5,248 bases of DNA. Source: Candidatus Dormiibacterota bacterium. GTDB lineage: Bacteria > Chloroflexota > Dormibacteria > UBA8260 > Bog-877. Position 1 is the stretch's first letter. Each line of letters begins with the position of its first letter. A program made the translations under genes and the position numbers. The notes below the pieces were generated by a model. The model had not been told where the DNA came from. It searched no databases and saw only the letters and a program-made list of their open reading frames with translations. This document shows, piece by piece, positions 1 through 5,109 of this stretch. The stretch spans positions 9,030-14,277 of the forward strand of contig PLTL01000361.1 of NCBI GenBank assembly GCA_003164475.1, in the 5' to 3' direction.

Positions 1-45
1 GGTTTTGCCCACACCACCTTTGCCCGTGTAGAGGATCACGCGCAT
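1..45 (-). CDS. ArsA/Get3-type ATPase (N-terminal fragment, runs off the window)
   Basis: Only the first 15 codons are present, reading MRVILYTGKGGVGKT. This is a beta strand followed by the deviant Walker A P-loop (KGGVGKT) of the SIMIBI ATPases (ArsA, Get3, ParA, MinD, NifH). The exact opening, with 'ILYTGKGGVGKT' straight after the start, is most typical of the ArsA/Get3 branch; ParA and MinD usually read 'IAVxNQKGGVGKT' or similar. These are dimeric ATPases of the cytosol. Known members drive arsenite efflux (ArsA) or deliver tail-anchored membrane proteins (Get3); many bacterial homologues have no assigned role. The ATG has no clear Shine-Dalgarno, but a TATACT box lies 7 nt upstream. 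The gene follows, on the same strand, a small protein with a C-terminal membrane helix, 37 nt away. The family call is inferred from very little sequence; a ParA-like protein is the alternative. Confidence 0.75.
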   Translation of the reverse strand, partial: MRVILYTGKGGVGKT

Positions 46-52
46 CTTCGCG

Positions 53-58
53 AGTATA
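53..58 (-). promoter_or_regulatory. -10-like box (TATACT) for the ArsA-type gene
   Basis: On the minus strand TATACT (5 of 6 matches to TATAAT) ends 7 nt before the ATG at 45, so transcription would start at or next to the start codon, giving a leaderless mRNA. No -35 resembling TTGACA is visible at 16-18 nt; GGGAGG-like sequence lies there instead. The placement matches the helicase gene at 3059. It is a candidate seen by eye only. Confidence 0.4.
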
Positions 59-83
59 GGGACGGCCCAAAATGGGCCTCCCT
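58..83 (-). other. Intergenic hairpin between the membrane-protein gene and the ArsA-type gene
   Basis: The core is a perfect 6-bp inverted repeat, GGCCCA (64-69) and TGGGCC (73-78), around an AAA loop on the plus strand (UUU on the minus transcript). It extends, past one bulged base at 63, with AGGGA (58-62) pairing to TCCCT (79-83), for 11 bp in total. It begins at the stop codon (83-85) of the upstream gene and ends 13 nt before the next ATG. No U-tract follows on the minus strand, so it is not a canonical intrinsic terminator. It may attenuate transcription, protect an mRNA 3' end, or separate expression of the two genes. Confidence 0.55.
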
Positions 84-553
84 CAGCGAAGGATGAAGAA
101 CCCCACAACCACCAGCAGCACCATCACCACGCAAACCACGACCACCCGGCGCAAGTCCAAGCTCAGATAGGGCGTGCGGTCGATCGGCACCCCCGGGCTC
201 TCGTCCATCGGCTCCAGGTTGGCGACCTGCTGGCGCTGGCGCTCGGCCCGGCTGGCGACCCGGGTCCTCTTGGGGAGGAAGGACTCATTGGCGGCAGCCA
301 CCGGCCGGGGCAGCCCCGCACCCGGCGATGCCTGGACTGACCTGGTCCCAGTCCCGGGCGAGCCGTGCCGGGCCTGCCGCTGGGGCAGGAAGGAGCCGCT
401 GGGACGGAGCTCCTCAGCGGCCGGGGCCGGTAGGGCGGCCTCAGTCGCCTCGGGCGCGGGGCCGGCTGGAGCCGGTTCCCGCGGCTGGACCGGCGCAGGC
501 GCGGCTCGGGGGCGAGAACTCGGGGCTGCGCGACGCTTGGGACGTCTGGCCAA
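83..553 (-). CDS. Pro/Ala/Arg-rich protein with a C-terminal membrane anchor (unknown function)
   Basis: I do not recognise a family. From the TTG at 553 the protein is 156 aa. It opens with a basic stretch (ARRPKRR), continues with a long, probably disordered Pro/Ala-rich segment, then carries two copies of SFLP(Q/K)R at residues 54-59 and 91-96. A charged Gln/Arg segment follows (about 101-110). One hydrophobic helix (about 137-155) is preceded by RR and followed by a single Arg. That is tail-anchored topology, with the bulk predicted in the cytoplasm. The TTG is chosen because GGAG (561-564) lies 7 nt upstream and the protein then starts MARRPKRR. The same frame is open to a GTG at 634 (183 aa) without a good ribosome site. 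An ATG for residue 116 could give a 41-aa membrane peptide. GC-ending codons support coding. An ArsA/Get3-type gene follows on the same strand. Confidence 0.7.
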   Translation of the reverse strand: MARRPKRRAAPSSRPRAAPAPVQPREPAPAGPAPEATEAALPAPAAEELRPSGSFLPQRQARHGSPGTGTRSVQASPGAGLPRPVAAANESFLPKRTRVASRAERQRQQVANLEPMDESPGVPIDRTPYLSLDLRRVVVVCVVMVLLVVVGFFILR

Positions 554-560
554 ATGTTGG

Positions 561-564
561 CTCC
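561..564 (-). promoter_or_regulatory. Ribosome binding site supporting the TTG start at 553
   Basis: GGAG on the minus strand, 7 nt before the TTG. It is the only reasonable Shine-Dalgarno among the candidate starts at 634 (GTG), 607 (TTG) and 553 (TTG), so it decides the start used here. Confidence 0.4.
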
Positions 565-776
565 GCGAACTGGGGCGCCCTCCGGGGCGCGAGATTGGGC
601 GGCGCAAGTGTACCCAAGCCGACGGCGGGCCCACCTCAGCTGGGGGGTGCAGGCAGCGAGCACCGGCGGGGTGGTGTCAGCTTGGCGAAGGAGGGGACGA
701 GGAGATGCCAGCGCCCACTGCCTGCGTGGGCGATGTGTGTGGGGCCACATCTTGTGCCCAGAGGGCATTCAACCAC

Positions 777-805
777 AGAATATTGTGCTCCGCAAGGGGG
801 TGCAA
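777..805 (-). promoter_or_regulatory. Candidate promoter in the ychF / membrane-protein gap
   Basis: On the minus strand TTGCAC (805-800) and TATTCT (782-777) are separated by 17 nt, matching the bacterial sigma-70 spacing with imperfect hexamers (3/6 and 4/6). Transcription from about 770 would leave a leader of roughly 215 nt before the TTG at 553. The 304-nt gap (554-857) holds no other gene I can support. It contains short dyads at 738-749 (TGTGG/CCACA) and 755-767 (TGCCC/GGGCA), the latter just downstream of the predicted start of transcription. No intrinsic terminator with a U-tract is visible after ychF. Confidence 0.35.
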
Positions 806-857
806 CAACTCGTCTAACAGGAGATCGGTGCCGGCCCCGGTGGCCGCCCCCAGGCGT

Positions 858-1955
858 TCAGACGTTGAACAGGAAGTGCATCACATCGCCGTCCTGGACC
901 AAGTAGTCGCGCCCCTCGAGCCGGAGTTGGCCGCGGCCCCGCACTGCCGCGTAGCCGCCCGCCTCGACCAGTTCCTGCCAGCCACAGACCTCGGCCCGGA
1001 TGAACCCCTTGGCGAAGTCGGTGTGGATCACCCCCGCAGCGTCCCTGGCGTTGGCGCCCTCCGGCACGGTCCAGGCACGAACCTCTTTCTCGCCCGCGGT
1101 GAAGAAGGTCTGCAGGGAGAGGCAGCGGTATCCGGCCCGGCTGAGCCGCCCCAGGCCTGTCTCGTTCAGTCCCATCTGGGCCAGGAACTCCCTCGCCTCG
1201 TCCGGCTCCAGTTCGGCCAGCTCGGCCTCCAGCTTGGCCGAGACCTCCACGAAGTCCGCCCCCTCGGCGGCGGCCCGCTCGGCTATCTGGGCCGCCAGGG
1301 GGATGGCTCCCGCCTCACCCTCGTCGACGTTGGCAACGTAGATCACCGGCTTGGCGGTGAGCAGTTGGGAGTCGCGAACCCCGGCCATCTCCTCCTCGCC
1401 TAGGGTGACCCGGCGCGCTGGCTCGCCCCGGTCGAGCGCCTCCCGGACCCGGCTCAGCCCCCGCACCTCGGCCTGGACCCCACGGGCTGCGCCCCCGGCC
1501 CGGGCGACCTTGCCGACCCGCTCCAGGCGGCGGTCGACGGTGGCGATGTCGGCCAAGGTGAGCTCCAGCTCCAGGATCTCGAGATCGCGAACGGGGTCGA
1601 CGGCCCCCTCGACGTGGCCGACCTCAGAGGCGGTGAAGGCACGCAGGACGAATGCGATGGCGTCGTGGCTGCGGATATGGCCCAGGAACTGGTTGCCCAG
1701 ACCCTCCCCACTGTGGGCACCTCGGACCAGCCCGGCGATATCGGTGAAGGTCACGGTGGCGGGGATCACCCTGGGTGGGTGGAACAGGTCGGCCAGCTGG
1801 GGGATCCGGTCGTCGGGCACGGCCACCACCCCGGTGTTGGGCTCGATGGTGGTGAAGGGGAACGCCGCCACCGCGGCGTGGGCCCTGGTGAGGGCGTTGA
1901 AGAGGGTGGACTTGCCCGCGTTGGGCAGTCCCACGATCCCCACCGAGAGGCTCAA
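858..1955 (-). CDS. ychF: Ribosome-associated ATPase YchF (OLA1 family)
   Basis: A 365-aa Obg-family P-loop ATPase, close to the usual ~363 aa. In order: Walker A GLPNAGKS (9-16), switch region with FPFTTIEPN (32-40), G3 DIAG (72-75) followed by the GEGLGN signature (83-88), a helical insertion (about 118-190), the NVDE motif (209-212) that replaces NKxD and gives YchF its preference for ATP, SAK (239-241), and a C-terminal TGS domain from about 278 ending in MHFLFNV. Family members bind ribosomes and are linked to translation and stress responses. The TTG at 1955 is chosen because it yields the standard opening MSLSVGIVGLPN; the frame is open further up (to 2027), but that stretch overlaps the HAD gene and lacks homology. 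It starts 10 nt after the HAD stop with no clear Shine-Dalgarno, suggesting co-transcription and translational coupling. Confidence 0.96.
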   Translation of the reverse strand: MSLSVGIVGLPNAGKSTLFNALTRAHAAVAAFPFTTIEPNTGVVAVPDDRIPQLADLFHPPRVIPATVTFTDIAGLVRGAHSGEGLGNQFLGHIRSHDAIAFVLRAFTASEVGHVEGAVDPVRDLEILELELTLADIATVDRRLERVGKVARAGGAARGVQAEVRGLSRVREALDRGEPARRVTLGEEEMAGVRDSQLLTAKPVIYVANVDEGEAGAIPLAAQIAERAAAEGADFVEVSAKLEAELAELEPDEAREFLAQMGLNETGLGRLSRAGYRCLSLQTFFTAGEKEVRAWTVPEGANARDAAGVIHTDFAKGFIRAEVCGWQELVEAGGYAAVRGRGQLRLEGRDYLVQDGDVMHFLFNV

Positions 1956-1965
1956 GCCAGCTGGC

Positions 1966-2823
1966 TCACTGAGACGGCGCGGGTCCCGCCAGGACCCGGC
2001 GCACCAGCTCGGCAAGCCCACCACCACCCGGGCCCGGAACCACCCAGTCGGCCATCGCCAGGACCTCGGGCACGGCCGTCTCCACGGCCACCTTGGTACC
2101 CGCCGCCGCCAGGAGCGGCCCGTCGTTGGGGGCGTCGCCCAGCGCCACCACTTCGCTGGGGTGAAAGCCGAGGTGGCGGCAGAGCCAGCGCAGGGCGTGG
2201 CCCTTGTTCACGTCACGGGCAGTGATCTCGCAGAAGCCAACCAAGGAGCGGGTCACCTCGCAGCGGTCGCCGACTAGCTCCCGCAGCTCCCCCAGGGCGG
2301 CGGTGAACCGATCTGGGTCCGCCGCCACCACGGTGAGCTTGGTGCTCCCTTGGGACAGCCTGACCTCGAGCGGCGGGTCGGTGGCGACCTCAGCCTCGAC
2401 CTGGGCGGTCCGGAGGTAGAAGAGAACGTCCTGGTTGATCTCGTCCACGTAGAGGTGGTCGTTCTGGAAGACGTTGACGGAGTAGCCTCGTCGGCGGCAG
2501 AGCTCGAGGATCTCCAGGGACAGCTCGCCGGGTACCGCTCGCTGGTAGAGCACGGCGGCCCGGTCGGGGTCGGCCCCGGGGTCGTCTTCGGGAGGGAGCT
2601 CTTTGATCAGGGCGCCCTGATAGCAGATCAAGGGGACGTTCGCCCCCAGGCCCAGGGCGTGGGGCAGGCCGGACCGGTACATCCTGCCGGTGGCCACCCC
2701 CACCCGGATCCCGGCCGCCCTGGCCGTCCCGGCAGCGGCCACGTCGCGGGGGTCCAGGACGAGGCGGTCGTCGAGAAGGGTGCCATCGAGGTCGCTGAGG
2801 ATCAGCCTGGTGGTCAAGGTCAC
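1966..2823 (-). CDS. Cof-type HAD-IIB family hydrolase (sugar/nucleotide phosphatase-like)
   Basis: A 285-aa haloacid-dehalogenase superfamily phosphatase, normal length for the Cof/YidA group. Motif I is DLDGT at 11-15 (nucleophile D11, acid/base D13), motif II is the Thr of ATGR (T45), motif III is the Lys of NKGHAL (K207), and motif IV is GDAPND (229-234), which binds Mg2+. The stretch between about 80 and 200 is the C2B cap that selects the substrate. Relatives dephosphorylate sugar phosphates, flavin or nucleotide intermediates in the cytosol; the substrate cannot be read from the sequence. The GTG start at 2823 is supported by GAGGTG 5 nt upstream and by the usual short lead-in before DLDGT. 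The open frame continues to 3102, but that part looks non-coding. It is first in a probable two-gene unit with ychF. Confidence 0.93.
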   Translation of the reverse strand: MTLTTRLILSDLDGTLLDDRLVLDPRDVAAAGTARAAGIRVGVATGRMYRSGLPHALGLGANVPLICYQGALIKELPPEDDPGADPDRAAVLYQRAVPGELSLEILELCRRRGYSVNVFQNDHLYVDEINQDVLFYLRTAQVEAEVATDPPLEVRLSQGSTKLTVVAADPDRFTAALGELRELVGDRCEVTRSLVGFCEITARDVNKGHALRWLCRHLGFHPSEVVALGDAPNDGPLLAAAGTKVAVETAVPEVLAMADWVVPGPGGGGLAELVRRVLAGPAPSQ

Positions 2824-2972
2824 CCGGGCACCTCGGGATCGGCAGAGCTGATCAGAGCACAGCCGCCCAGCACCTCCCGCGCGAGGGCAGCCGGCGGCGC
2901 ACCGACCGCTGCCCTCGCCCCCCAGTTCGAGCCGCAGAGATGGGCTGCCGGCACCGACGGAGTCACGACCAT
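2820..2972 (-). CDS. Possible small ORF overlapping the HAD start (50 aa, hypothetical)
   Basis: From the ATG at 2972 a 50-aa frame (MVVTPSVPAAHLCG...) runs to a TGA that overlaps the HAD GTG start as GTGA, the arrangement typical of translational coupling. Many of its codons end in G or C, although some do not. The frame is also open upstream to a TTG at 3065 (81 aa). I recognise no family and no transmembrane segment; it has two Cys (13 and 38). No Shine-Dalgarno is obvious at the ATG. It may be a genuine leader peptide or coupled gene, or chance in GC-rich DNA, where open frames are common. The rest of the 2824-3058 gap contains no other gene I can support. Confidence 0.25.
   Translation of the reverse strand: MVVTPSVPAAHLCGSNWGARAAVGAPPAALAREVLGGCALISSADPEVPG
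2829..2834 (-). promoter_or_regulatory. Ribosome binding site for the HAD hydrolase
   Basis: GAGGTG on the minus strand, 5 nt before the GTG start at 2823. It fixes the start of the HAD gene against the longer open frame, and lies inside the 3' end of the possible small upstream ORF. Confidence 0.65.
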
Positions 2973-3033
2973 CTCGGCACCACGCAGGCATTGTCGCCGA
3001 TGGCCGCCGCCGGCACCCGCCCGGGTTGGTTTC

Positions 3034-3051
3034 ACCCCGATGGGGTATATT
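3034..3051 (+). promoter_or_regulatory. Candidate helicase promoter: dyad plus -10 box TATATT
   Basis: TATATT (3046-3051) lies in an AT-rich island and ends 7 nt before the TTG at 3059, so transcription would start at or beside that codon. Immediately upstream a perfect dyad ACCCC-GAT-GGGGT (3034-3046) touches the -10 box and could be a protein-binding site. No convincing -35 is present at 16-18 nt (TTGGTT at 3026-3031 is only 14 nt away). The region also has to serve the divergent HAD-ychF unit, but I find no clear minus-strand promoter in it. Confidence 0.4.
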
Positions 3052-3058
3052 GAATTCG

Positions 3059-4300
3059 TTGCCAATTCGCTCTAGACGTCCCTTCCGGCCACCGCATCGC
3101 ACCGCCTATTGGGGCCCCGATGAGGTCCCCCAGCCGGATCCCGCCCCCACTGTCAGCTTCTCCGGGCTTGGGCTCTCGGTTTCGATGCTGAGAACCCTGG
3201 ATGAGGTTGGTTACAACGACCCCACCGCGATCCAGGAGCTGGTGCTGCCGGTCGCCATGGCGGGTCGCGATCTGATCGGTCAGGCCCGAACTGGCTCCGG
3301 CAAGACCGCTGCCTTCGCGGTGCCGATCCTGGAGCGGATAGACCCTGCCTCCCAGAGCGTTCAGGCGCTGGTGCTATGCCCCACCCGGGAGCTGGCGGCC
3401 CAGGTCACGCTGGAGTTCGAGAGGCTGGCCAGGGGCCGGTCGGTCGGCGTGCTCGCGGTGGTCGGAGGCGACCCCATCCGGAGGCAGCTGGACGGGCTCC
3501 GCGGCCATCCGGCGGTGGTGGTGGGGACGCCCGGGCGGGTGCTCGACCACCTCCAGCGGAGGACCCTCTCCCTGATGGACGTCCGATTCGCGGTCCTCGA
3601 CGAGGCCGACCGAATGCTGGACATGGGCTTCGCGCCAGACGTCGAGCGGATCCTGCTCCAGACCTCCAAGTCGCGTCAGACCATGCTCTTCTCGGCCACG
3701 GTGCCGGAGTGGGTCCACCGCCTCGCGGCCCGCCACATGCGGGAGCCCGAGACGGTCTCGGTGAGCGGGAGGACCGAGTTGGTGCCCACGGTCCGCCAGT
3801 GGTGCATCGAATGCTCCTGGTCCGAGAAGGAGGAGGCGCTGGGGATGCTGCTGGACAGCCCCCTGGTGACCTTGGGGCTGATCTTCACCAACACCAAACG
3901 CAGCGCCGACCAGCTCCACACCTCGCTCTTGGCGCAGGGTTACGACGTCACCGTCATCCATGGCGATCTCTCCCAGCACGACCGGGACGAGGCCATGGAG
4001 CGGTTCCGCCGTTCCCGCGTCCGCTTCCTGATCGCCACCGACGTGGCCGCCCGAGGGATCGACGTCGACGACATCAGCCACGTCATCAACTACGACATCC
4101 CCTCGACCCCCGAGGACTACGTGCACCGGGTGGGCCGAACCGCCCGGGCCGGCCGCGACGGGGTCGCCCTCACCCTGATCACCCCGATCGAGATCCTCAA
4201 GATCCGCGACATCGAGCGCCACACCAAGCGCCCCATCGAGCACCACACGATCGCGGACCTCAAGCAGCTGGCGGGCACGGCCGGCGCCCTGGTCGGCTGA
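3059..4300 (+). CDS. DEAD-box ATP-dependent RNA helicase
   Basis: A 413-aa two-RecA-domain helicase that unwinds short RNA duplexes using ATP; family roles are ribosome assembly, mRNA decay and cold adaptation. All motifs are present: the Q motif with F34 and GYNDPTAIQ ending at Q59, motif I ARTGSGKT (76-83), Ia PTRELA, Ib TPGR, II DEAD (181-184), III SAT (212-214), IV IFTNT, V ATDVAARG (326-333), VI HRVGRTAR (356-363). It ends soon after motif VI, with no basic C-terminal extension or RNA-binding domain as in CsdA or DbpA, so it is a minimal core. The frame offers no ATG or GTG before the Q motif, only TTG at 3026, 3050 and 3059. 3059 is chosen because TATATT lies 7 nt upstream. Residues 1-32 are a Pro/Arg-rich lead of unknown value, so the start is uncertain. 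Confidence 0.93.
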   Translation: MPIRSRRPFRPPHRTAYWGPDEVPQPDPAPTVSFSGLGLSVSMLRTLDEVGYNDPTAIQELVLPVAMAGRDLIGQARTGSGKTAAFAVPILERIDPASQSVQALVLCPTRELAAQVTLEFERLARGRSVGVLAVVGGDPIRRQLDGLRGHPAVVVGTPGRVLDHLQRRTLSLMDVRFAVLDEADRMLDMGFAPDVERILLQTSKSRQTMLFSATVPEWVHRLAARHMREPETVSVSGRTELVPTVRQWCIECSWSEKEEALGMLLDSPLVTLGLIFTNTKRSADQLHTSLLAQGYDVTVIHGDLSQHDRDEAMERFRRSRVRFLIATDVAARGIDVDDISHVINYDIPSTPEDYVHRVGRTARAGRDGVALTLITPIEILKIRDIERHTKRPIEHHTIADLKQLAGTAGALVG

Positions 4301-4309
4301 GCCATCCCC

Positions 4310-4321
4310 CCGCGCACGCGG
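4310..4321 (+). other. Small GC hairpin after the helicase gene
   Basis: CCGC-GCAC-GCGG begins 9 nt after the helicase stop, a 4-bp stem (5 bp if the loop is only CA). No T-run follows, so it is at best a weak or factor-dependent end of transcription. Nothing stronger lies between the helicase and padR. Confidence 0.25.
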
Positions 4322-4341
4322 TTAGGTCGGTGCGGAGTTCG

Positions 4342-4371
4342 CCTACAGAATCTAGTGCATAGCGCTATAAT
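4342..4371 (+). promoter_or_regulatory. padR promoter with consensus -10 box
   Basis: TATAAT at 4366-4371 is a perfect -10 hexamer. CCTACA at 4342-4347, 18 nt upstream, is a poor -35 (3 of 6). Transcription would start near A4378, about 6 nt before the ATG at 4384, so the mRNA would be nearly leaderless, in keeping with the lack of a Shine-Dalgarno. Confidence 0.65.
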
Positions 4372-4373
4372 GC
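4357..4373. promoter_or_regulatory. Putative PadR operator overlapping the -10 box
   Basis: A perfect 10-bp palindrome ATAGCGCTAT (4359-4368) overlaps the first three bases of TATAAT. A second, slightly offset dyad GCAT (4357-4360) ... ATGC (4370-4373) brackets it with a 9-nt spacer. A dimeric regulator bound here would block RNA polymerase. PadR proteins usually repress their own operon from such sites, so autoregulation is the simplest reading. This is inferred from position and symmetry. Confidence 0.5.
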
Positions 4374-4383
4374 GTCGAGCAAT

Positions 4384-5109
4384 ATGGCGAGTCTCACCTG
4401 GAAGCGACCGACGCGGGACCTGGCGGCGCTGGCCGTGCTGGGCCTCTTGGCCGAGCAGCCCCGGCACCCTTACGAGATCCAGCGCGAGGTTCACCAGCGG
4501 CGCAAGGAGTTCGCGGCCGGTACCCCCCGCGCCGTCTACCACGCCGTTGACCGGCTGGCGGCGGCGGGGCTGATCGAGCCTGCGGAGACGGTCCGGGAGG
4601 GCCGGCGCCCGGAGCGGACCGTGTACCGGATCTCCGAAGCCGGCCGGGACGAGTTCTCGCACTGGCTGGTCGACCTCCTGGCCGTCCCTGAGCGCCAGGC
4701 GCCGCCCTTCAGCGCCGCCCTCAGCATGCTCGGTTACCTGCCCCAGCGGGAGGCGATCAGAGCTTTGGGACAGCGGCTGGCCCAGCTCCAGGGCATGATC
4801 GCCAGCCTGGACGCGGTGATCGCCACCCTGCGAGAGCGGCTTTCGCTGCCCCGGCTCTTCCTGATCGAGCGCGAGTACGAGCGCGCCGTCTGGCAGGTGG
4901 AATTGGACTGGGTTGGCTCGCTCATCAGCGATCTCGAGAGCGGGGCTCTGGCGGTGGACCAGGAGTGGCTCCAGTCCCACCTCGGCCAGCCCCGGCTGGA
5001 TGTGGCGGATGGGCTGGCGACCAATCCCCCGGCATCGGCCAGCGCCGCCCCGGGAAGGCTGGAACCGGGCGGCCTCGACTCGACCGTTCAGGTGGGAGGC
5101 AGTAGATGA
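4384..5109 (+). CDS. PadR family transcriptional regulator
   Basis: A 241-aa DNA-binding repressor-type protein. Residues about 10-90 form the PadR winged helix: ALAVLGLLAEQPRHPYEI, then recognition-helix sequence TPRAVYHAVDRLAAAGLIEP, then the wing (REGRRPERTVYRIS). Residues about 95-190 are a helical C-terminal domain of the virulence-activator (Vir_act_alpha_C) type, with LAQLQGMIASLDAVIATLRE as a dimerisation coiled coil. The last ~50 residues are Pro/Ala/Gly-rich and probably disordered, an extension beyond the usual 170-190 aa. PadR proteins of this type commonly repress drug or lipid efflux genes and release DNA on ligand binding. Here the stop overlaps the ABC ATPase start (ATGA), so the two are coupled. 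The ATG at 4384 has no Shine-Dalgarno, but a consensus -10 box lies 12 nt upstream. Confidence 0.93.
   Translation: MASLTWKRPTRDLAALAVLGLLAEQPRHPYEIQREVHQRRKEFAAGTPRAVYHAVDRLAAAGLIEPAETVREGRRPERTVYRISEAGRDEFSHWLVDLLAVPERQAPPFSAALSMLGYLPQREAIRALGQRLAQLQGMIASLDAVIATLRERLSLPRLFLIEREYERAVWQVELDWVGSLISDLESGALAVDQEWLQSHLGQPRLDVADGLATNPPASASAAPGRLEPGGLDSTVQVGGSR
5094..5099 (+). promoter_or_regulatory. Ribosome binding site for the ABC ATPase
   Basis: GGGAGG, 6 nt before the ATG at 5106 and inside the last codons of padR. It is the best Shine-Dalgarno in the window and supports reinitiation or independent initiation at the ATGA overlap. Confidence 0.8.

Noticed and set aside
163..768. Minus-strand frame of 201 aa starting ATG at 768, just after the candidate -10 TATTCT
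   Set aside because: Attractive as a leaderless start, but the product is Arg/Pro/Ser-rich shadow translation overlapping 83-553 in another frame, with no membrane helix or motif.
174..1403. Long open frame on the plus strand (409 aa)
   Set aside because: It lies opposite the membrane-protein gene and ychF, is low-complexity Gly/Arg/Ala-rich, and shows no domain; ychF on the other strand is unmistakable.
1956..2027. N-terminal extension of YchF to 2027
   Set aside because: It overlaps the HAD coding end and YchF proteins begin directly at the strand before Walker A, matching the TTG at 1955.
2350..3075. Plus-strand frame of 241 aa opposite the HAD gene
   Set aside because: Val/Asp/Gly-rich antisense shadow of the HAD gene; no domain seen.
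2824..3102. N-terminal extension of the HAD frame up to 3102
   Set aside because: The stretch is Arg/Gly/Cys-rich without similarity to HAD proteins, while GTG at 2823 has a good ribosome site and gives the normal length.
3376..4362. Second plus-strand frame of 328 aa inside the helicase gene
   Set aside because: Pro/Arg/Gly-rich shadow of the helicase, whose motifs I to VI are all in the other frame.
4301..4383. Intrinsic terminator between the helicase and padR
   Set aside because: Only a 4-5 bp GC hairpin without a following T-run; not enough to call a terminator.
4117..4980. Minus-strand frame of 287 aa across helicase end and padR
   Set aside because: Antisense shadow; it covers the intergenic promoter and the PadR helix-turn-helix, and has no recognisable domain.
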